DNA of 64,000 bases, from positions 12,958,001 through 13,022,000 of the forward strand of contig OZ176050.1 of the NCBI GenBank assembly GCA_964247055.1. The letters run 5' to 3'. Positions 61,201 through 64,000 of this stretch are shown piece by piece. Position 1 is the stretch's first letter; each line of letters opens with the position of its first letter. This stretch comes from Paragordius varius (lineage: Eukaryota; Nematomorpha). The translations under genes and the position numbers were made by a program. The notes below the pieces were generated by a model. The model saw nothing but the letters and a program-made list of their open reading frames with translations, did no database searches and was not told the DNA's origin.

Positions 61201-62707
61201 TAAATTTACAGTTATAACTATGCATTTTAGTATCCACTAGGTAAAATATTTATGATAATAATAATTTTTATTAAAAAAGCAAACCAAAAGCTTTTTCAAA
61301 CATTTTTTTAAAATTAAATATTAATATAACCCTAATAATTATATTAAAATAATTTATATGATTTTTAAATTAGTATGTCTGTGAAAATTCCTGACTTATT
61401 TAAGGATTGAAAATTTCGACCATTTAAATCCAAATAACTTTTACATCCGATTGATTTAAATGACTTACTACCATTTAAAAGATGCAGTTTTTTGCGCTCT
61501 TTCGAATGATATAAAATACATGGCTTCATATCTAAAACCTTTAATTTTCGAAATTTCGAGTTTAATGTTAAATCGGGGCCAAAAATTATCGATAAACTCT
61601 AATATAAAAAAATCCTTCCATGCTAGACCAATTTTCTTTTCAGATATACTAATTATGTACATTAATGAAATAAATTTTAAATTTACAAGAATGGCAGTTA
61701 AAAAAAGTTAAAATTTGTTGTCTAGTGTAATTATGTATTTCAATTAAAATTTAACCATAACTTATTTGAAAAAAATTGTAAATGAGTTTTATTAAAAGAT
61801 CTCATCAGTAGTACTCATGTAATATATATATATATACATATATAATTTTATTTTTTAGTCTTGCATCGTGCGGGAAAACATATGGAATATAGCCTTATAG
61901 CCGCCTACATTTCGTTATTCATTGGATGTTTGATACAAAATTCTGAGGTAACTATAGTAGTTAATATAAAAAATTATCGAGTTTTAACAATTAGCAATTT
62001 ATTATAAATGAAACGTTTAAATTAATATATATTTAAAGATTCATTTATTATAAGCTAAACTTAAATATATAATTAATTTACATTGAATTTATTAAAATAT
62101 AAGTTTAAAAATAATTTTATATCAACCACAAATATATTTTTTGCATATTTTTAGGAAAATCGCAAAATCCTGTCTGAACACATTTATTCGCATTTAAGCG
62201 AAGAGCAAAGACCAACACTAGACAAAAATCCGTTTACGCCCTTGATTGATATATTGGGAAAATTTTTGACTTTTGTCGAATATTCGGTAAGAATTCATAA
62301 AATATATTTTTTGAGTGTCATGTTTTTTTAAAGTTATTTTAATTTAATACCTTCTTGTATTTTATATTTTACATAATTTTTGTTTTTTAATATAATAATA
62401 TACAGTATGAGTAAGTATACATTGCTAGAAAGTTATCAATTATTGCCAAATAGTAAATACAATAAAGGGCAGTATTATTGGCTTGTGTAGTTATTTTTTT
62501 TCACTTTTTGCTATTATTAACCAATAATACTGCTCTTTGTTGTATTTACTATTTGGCAATAATTTATAACTTTTAGAAATGTATACTTACTCATACTATA
62601 TATTTTACTCTAATTTTTGTTTTTTATGTCTATAGACTGCTTGTGGGGTGTCCAGTATAAAGATTGATTCAATAACGCGAATAATTGAAACTTTTAAAAA
62701 GTCTTAA
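36071..62707 (+). CDS. WAPL: Wings apart-like cohesin-release factor (WAPL), complete
   Basis: Opens cohesin rings with Pds5; nuclear. 15 coding exons: 36071-38233, 53296-53406, 55281-55687, 56298-56409, 56684-57097, 57530-57647, 57908-58152, 58577-58650, 58833-58972, 59438-59577, 59774-59884, 60184-60520, 61859-61947, 62155-62286, 62636-62707; about 1554 aa (human about 1190). The N-terminal 850 residues are Ser/Lys/Asn-rich and disordered, with only short matches (HKWGSFSY, RKIFTSSK). The WAPL fold starts at VKQAYQCHECGEVQDFNDDV then EYLLAGIKA (human EFTDDIEYLLSGLKS) and MRCLRSLLSLANKCL. It continues with ILCFMINLIEHSSQNNR (human GLLINLVEYSARNR), LHRAGKHMEYSLIAAYISLF (human [20 protein letters not shown]), and ends TACGVSSIKIDSITRIIETF (human TCAVGTTGQKSISRVIEYL). 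All joints keep frame. The exon 12 donor (A|GTTTGA) is the least certain. Intron 1 is 15 kb and holds another gene. Exon 5 has an Asn-rich insert. Confidence 0.95.
38461..39957 (-). CDS. cysteine-free secreted protein nested in WAPL intron 1
   Basis: Two exons, 39957-39509 and 38785-38461 (TAG), about 257 aa. The joint (GTGAG|GTATAA and ACTAG|ATACAAAGG) keeps frame. The N-terminus MMFAQFLIVSLVAVLNYVAG is a clear signal peptide. The mature chain is helical and charged (LKDVKVDDLKKYQPVVKKFH), then a Gly/Pro/Ala/Val linker, then a second helical part rich in Lys and Ala ending GALLKLINSLFGKLAKYVDS. There is no Cys after the signal peptide and no second hydrophobic helix, so it is soluble. No family recognised. 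It is transcribed against WAPL. Its codons are visibly less AT-biased than the surrounding intron, supporting real coding. Confidence 0.75.
39307..39421. repeat. inverted repeat (hairpin) in the intron of the secreted-protein gene
   Basis: TATTTAATTTACTCGTCT at the left is repeated inverted at the right, with imperfect extension for about 35 bp and a loop of about 45 bp. Probably a small MITE; not seen elsewhere in the window. Confidence 0.55.
39958..41262. other. WAPL intron 1, no gene seen
   Basis: AT-rich, 5' of the nested secreted-protein gene. A TATTATAATATA string lies about 17-28 nt upstream of that gene's ATG. No further feature could be supported. Confidence 0.4.
41263..41435. mobile_element. 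TA-flanked palindromic MITE, family 1, copy b (right end lost)
   Basis: Starts CAGTATGAGTAAGTATAC after TA. The right arm matches only to the TTACTTTCTAGCAAT part and lacks the terminal GTATACTTACTCATACTG. In WAPL intron 1. Confidence 0.75.
41440..42615. other. WAPL intron 1, no feature seen
   Basis: AT-rich sequence with no convincing ORF or repeat. Confidence 0.4.
42616..42802. mobile_element. small hAT-like element
   Basis: Starts TAGGGATGTCCAACACGC and ends GTGTTGGAACCCCTG, an inverted pair of CAGGGGTGTCCAA type, 187 bp. Related copies are at 46347-46523 and 46984-47160. Confidence 0.65.
43649..43908. mobile_element. hAT-like element with imperfect 8-bp target duplication
   Basis: 260 bp starting CAGAGGTGTCCAACACACG then GCGGGCCGCG, and ending TTGGCTATACCTG, the inverted form. 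Flanked by ATCTACAC (left) and ATCTAAAT (right), six of eight matching. In WAPL intron 1. Confidence 0.7.
44563..45067 (+). mobile_element. piggyBac-like non-autonomous element, family C, copy 3 (degraded)
   Basis: TTAA precedes CACATGGGTACAACAC. The interior matches copies 1 and 2 (AATGGCGTCGAAGTAGTTGG, AATTGGGACCGTTTC). Both ends have drifted and the left inner inverted repeat is largely gone. Confidence 0.7.
45405..45699. mobile_element. TA-flanked MITE, family 2, copy c
   Basis: 295 bp with CAGTAAAAATTGAAAATAT at the left, the inverted form at the right and TA flanks. Same internal ATAAAGACAAATATTTTTTT as the copies in the coiled-coil gene. Confidence 0.85.
46053..47553. repeat. 637-bp tandem duplication of a MITE cluster
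   Basis: Each unit holds a palindromic TA-flanked element (family P, starting CAGTCATGTATCCTTTAT) and a hAT-like element (46347-46523 and 46984-47160). Unit starts are 46053, 46688 and 47325. The stretch from about 46133 to 46690 reads the same as 46770 to 47327. The third unit is only the family-P element (47325-47553), which has both ends intact (GGATACATGACTG then TA). The outer arms of the first two P copies are altered. Indicates a recent unequal exchange, or an assembly artefact. Confidence 0.8.
47325..47553. mobile_element. palindromic TA-flanked MITE, family P, intact copy
   Basis: 229 bp, nearly a perfect palindrome. Starts CAGTCATGTATCC and ends GGATACATGACTG between TA dinucleotides, with ACAAGAGCTC near the centre of each arm. 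One further left arm is found at 53155-53180, abutting the truncated 1.1-kb element. Confidence 0.85.
47617..49755. repeat. 2.1-kb region bounded by a degraded inverted repeat
   Basis: 47617-47705 matches the reverse complement of 49665-49755 in blocks: CGCATCAAACTCCAACA, TCAAGGTG, GTAACAGAC and CACGTCGCTACT. The region between is less AT-rich than its surroundings and includes small open frames (48725-48976, 49037-49153) with no recognised product. On the minus strand the right arm is open for 64 codons. This looks like a decayed mobile element; the family could not be named. It contains a short family-2-like MITE at 48138-48321. Confidence 0.45.
48138..48321. mobile_element. short family-2-like MITE, copy d
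   Basis: Starts GAGTAAAAATTGGAAATAT after TA and ends TTTGAATTTTTACTG before TA. About 184 bp, shorter and more diverged than copies a-c. Confidence 0.55.
50270..50809 (-). mobile_element. piggyBac-like non-autonomous element, family C, copy 5 (inverted)
   Basis: Reverse-orientation copy. CTTCGATTCGAAATGGGGTA at the left, ATCCAAGTG at the right (reverse of CACTTGGAT). Its interior is more diverged than the forward copies, and flanking TTAA is not preserved. Confidence 0.7.
50898..51122. mobile_element. inverted-repeat element with 21-bp terminal repeats, family B, copy 5
   Basis: Short, diverged copy. The left arm has about two units (TTCAAATTTACCCTTAAACA), the right arm about one and a half. 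The interior ACTGAAAAACTAACAAATTA is recognisable. Confidence 0.65.
51442..51597. mobile_element. TA-flanked MITE, family 3, copy b
   Basis: CAGTAGCGTATGGC at the left and GCCATACTGTACTG at the right with TA flanks, and the shared TTATTAG..CATAAAA block in both arms. In WAPL intron 1. Confidence 0.75.
51861..52027. mobile_element. TA-flanked palindromic MITE, family 1, copy c
   Basis: Diverged left end (ATCATGAGTATATAAG). The right end is GTATACTTACTCATACAG. The arms share AATTATTGCCAAATAG. In WAPL intron 1. Confidence 0.75.
52241..53152 (+). mobile_element. 1.1-kb terminal-inverted-repeat element, family T, copy 2 (right end missing)
   Basis: The left end ACACTAGACAACAAATTTT and the following sequence match 60601-61728 along about 900 bp, including a GC-richer island (CGACGAACCCGCGAAGCGAG, near 52530). 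The match stops at 53152, where a family-P arm begins. No transposase frame. Ends about 140 bp before WAPL exon 2. Confidence 0.75.
54421..54991 (+). mobile_element. piggyBac-like non-autonomous element, family C, copy 4
   Basis: TTAA precedes CACTTGGGTACAACAC and the right end is CGAAGTG, followed by TAAA. About 571 bp, well kept. In WAPL intron 2. Confidence 0.85.
58165..58199. repeat. (TA)n microsatellite next to a WAPL donor site
   Basis: Pure TA run starting about 13 nt after the exon 7 donor of WAPL. Confidence 0.9.
58236..58338. mobile_element. short TA-flanked element, family 3-like, copy c
   Basis: CAGTAAAGTATGG at the left and TATACGCTTCTG at the right, with TA on both sides, 103 bp. 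In WAPL intron 7. Diverged, so membership of family 3 is probable rather than certain. Confidence 0.5.
59016..59358. mobile_element. TA-flanked palindromic MITE, family 1, copy d, with a nested insertion
   Basis: Starts CAGTATGACTAAGTATAC and ends GTATACTTACTCATACTG between TA dinucleotides. A foreign stretch of about 135 bp at about 59093-59228 interrupts the left arm. WAPL intron 9. Confidence 0.85.
59093..59228. mobile_element. family E insertion flanked by a 13-bp direct repeat
   Basis: AAAGAGAATTATT stands on both sides of the insertion and is single in other family-1 copies (for example near 51915). The inserted part matches the right-hand portion of the 12.3-12.8 kb element in inverted orientation (GGTTATGTTTTGTAATAAC). 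It holds the hairpin pair GATAAAATCCGTAATATAAC and its inverse. Confidence 0.75.
60601..61728. mobile_element. 1.1-kb terminal-inverted-repeat element, family T, copy 1 (complete)
   Basis: 1128 bp with ends ACACTGGACAACAAATTTT and, inverted, AAATTTGTTGTCTAGTGT. It fills most of WAPL intron 12, starting 80 bp after the exon 12 donor. It has the same GC-richer island (CGACAAACGCGCGAAGCGAG, near 60888) as copy 2. No transposase frame found; superfamily not assigned. Confidence 0.8.
62403..62598. mobile_element. TA-flanked palindromic MITE, family 1, copy e
   Basis: 196 bp. CAGTATGAGTAAGTATAC at the left, GTATACTTACTCATACTA at the right, TA flanks. It lies in the last WAPL intron, ending about 37 bp before the terminal exon. 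Confidence 0.85.
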
Positions 62708-62876
62708 TATATATATCTTTTCTAATGGAATATATCTATAAATGTGTATTTATTTTGTATTATTTTTTATCATAAATTTGATCCACATATTATATGGCTC
62801 AATATTTGAACACGTCATATGAAATATGATTAAAAAAATATTTATTTTTATAATTAATTTACAACATTATCAGTTT

Positions 62877-62911
<35 letters not shown>

Positions 62912-63605
62912 TAAAAAATATTTAAATTTAGATTTTTAAAATTTGTATGTCCGATTTATAATGATTGATTTCAGTTATTTATTAGTATTTTTGCACCCTA
63001 AATTCACTAATTTATTTTTTATATCTACTTTTTTTGGTCAAACATTTAAAATATTTATATCGATGATCTACTCAAAATTTGTATCATATATAATCTAGTT
63101 GCTTTTTCTTAAACTTTACGGTTTTTTCCTATAAAAACTCTTGGAAATTTAGCATTTTTATACATATTAGATTTTATTATAAAAAAACTCTAAAAAAAAT
63201 TTAATTTTTTTATTATACTATCTAAAAAACCCAAATTTCGAAAACTTTACAACTTGATATTAATCATGATTCCCCAATCCTATTGAGATATTTATGTATG
63301 TATAAGTTCCATCCTTCTTTATATTACAAAACTATTGCTTTCCATATATACACTAATAATTTTGATTATTTAAAAACACATTACACAAAACACAGATACA
63401 TACATATACATTACACTATAAATTAAATTAATATTACAAAAATAAATTTACAATATATATATATAAATATAATTTCTTTGGGAAAAAAAGTAGATTTTCA
63501 CTTTATTATTAAAATGGCTATTAAATGCATTAGTTTGTGCAGAATTTTGGATTATCTCTAGCTAATATTGCAACTAAAAGTTTTTTTGAAACCAATGGGC
63601 TTGTT
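62708..63605. other. convergent 3' spacer
   Basis: About 0.9 kb between the WAPL stop and the stop of the YWTD-EGF gene. AT-rich, with an (AT)n run at 62879-62907. No gene or known repeat seen. Confidence 0.5.
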
Positions 63606-64000
63606 TTAACAATACTCTTGTCGAATACCATCTGGGCACAAGCATTTAGTTAGGGTTGTTGAATTTGGGGTTGAAACGCAAATATGCTTACATCCACCCA
63701 TATTAACTCTACATCCGTTTGTATCTATAAAAATTATTTTTAAAAATAATTAAAGCTGTTTGGGATTATCTATTAATACATAAAATTGATTTTTTTCTTA
63801 TAAACATAAGTGTTAAAAAAGTAAATTGTTTAGTTAAAATATTTTTATTTGATATTGTCAAAAAAATTGAGTAACCTGGAGGACATATGGTAGTTAAATC
63901 ACTAATTCCATATAATCGCCCCTTCCCCGAAGTAGTTAGGGTTAGCGGGGATTTTGAAAAACCGTTTTGCGTTGATGCACTGTAGATTTGGGATCTGGAA
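63606..64000 (-). CDS. C-terminal end of an LDLR/LRP-type YWTD-EGF protein (partial)
   Basis: Two exon pieces: 64000-63876 (runs off the window) and 63724-63606 (TAA). They are joined over a 151-nt intron (CCAG|GTTACT and TATAG|ATACAAACG) with frame kept. The upstream piece ends GRLYGISDLTTICPP, resembling the last strand of a YWTD propeller. The last exon encodes one EGF-like module of the LDLR/LRP type: DTNGCRVNMGGCKHICVS, then CLCPDGIRQEYC. It has six cysteines and the NxGGCxHxC pattern. The protein stops directly at the last Cys with no transmembrane segment. It may be a secreted form or an alternative 3' end. Such proteins bind ligands outside the cell. The N-terminal part lies right of the window. 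Confidence 0.75.

Noticed and set aside
1-64000. LTR elements, LINEs, Polinton-type elements and CRISPR arrays
   Set aside because: No reverse transcriptase, integrase or capsid motif, long terminal direct repeats or regularly spaced identical repeats were recognised. The tandem arrays seen are explained by Helitron, family-B and MITE-cluster repeats.

Overview
The window is very AT-rich eukaryotic DNA from an animal. The evidence for an animal is an NRAMP/SLC11 metal transporter, a CCG-type tetraspanin, an LDL-receptor-type YWTD/EGF fragment and a myosin essential-light-chain-like protein, together with PRPF18 and a long-tailed WAPL. Genes are split by GT-AG introns whose joints keep frame. 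Several proteins are rich in Asn, Ser and Lys. I see no bacterial or viral gene organisation. The lineage cannot be fixed from this window. Two homology- or frame-supported introns of 25-26 nt beside a 15-kb intron are unusual for an animal. || Layout: (1) 392-951, + strand, the C-terminal exons of an unrecognised Asn/Gln/Ser/Tyr-rich protein. (2) 1387-3969, - strand, an NRAMP transporter in 3 exons. (3) 6204-8705, - strand, a single-exon tetraspanin with a 427-residue Asn-rich tail. (4) 10951-15930, - strand, an unrecognised coiled-coil protein in 6 phase-0 exons. (5) 19649-21576, + strand, a myosin essential-light-chain-like EF-hand protein. (6) 22130-22439, - strand, a 94-aa one-pass membrane protein, head to head with (7) PRPF18 at 22505-26787, + strand; their start codons lie 65 bp apart. 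(8) 26.8-36 kb, a repeat-filled gap. (9) 36071-62707, + strand, a complete WAPL cohesin-release factor in 15 coding exons. Its first intron (15 kb) contains (10) an opposite-strand gene at 38461-39957 for a cysteine-free secreted protein. (11) 63606-64000, - strand, the 3' end of an LDLR/LRP-type YWTD-EGF protein. || Between and inside these genes lies a dense set of non-autonomous DNA elements. They include Helitrons with an internal tandem array of about 160/320 bp, piggyBac-like elements flanked by TTAA, hAT-like elements with 8-bp target duplications, four or more TA-flanked inverted-repeat families, a family whose ends carry a variable 21-bp minisatellite, a 1.1-kb element with ACACTAGACAAC ends, and one decayed mariner transposase. 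Many sit inside introns of WAPL and PRPF18. Nested insertions and a 637-bp tandem duplication record their order. The protein genes show no functional clustering: cohesin release, splicing, metal transport and adhesion are mixed as expected for an animal chromosome. All exon models come from reading splice sites and family resemblance by eye.
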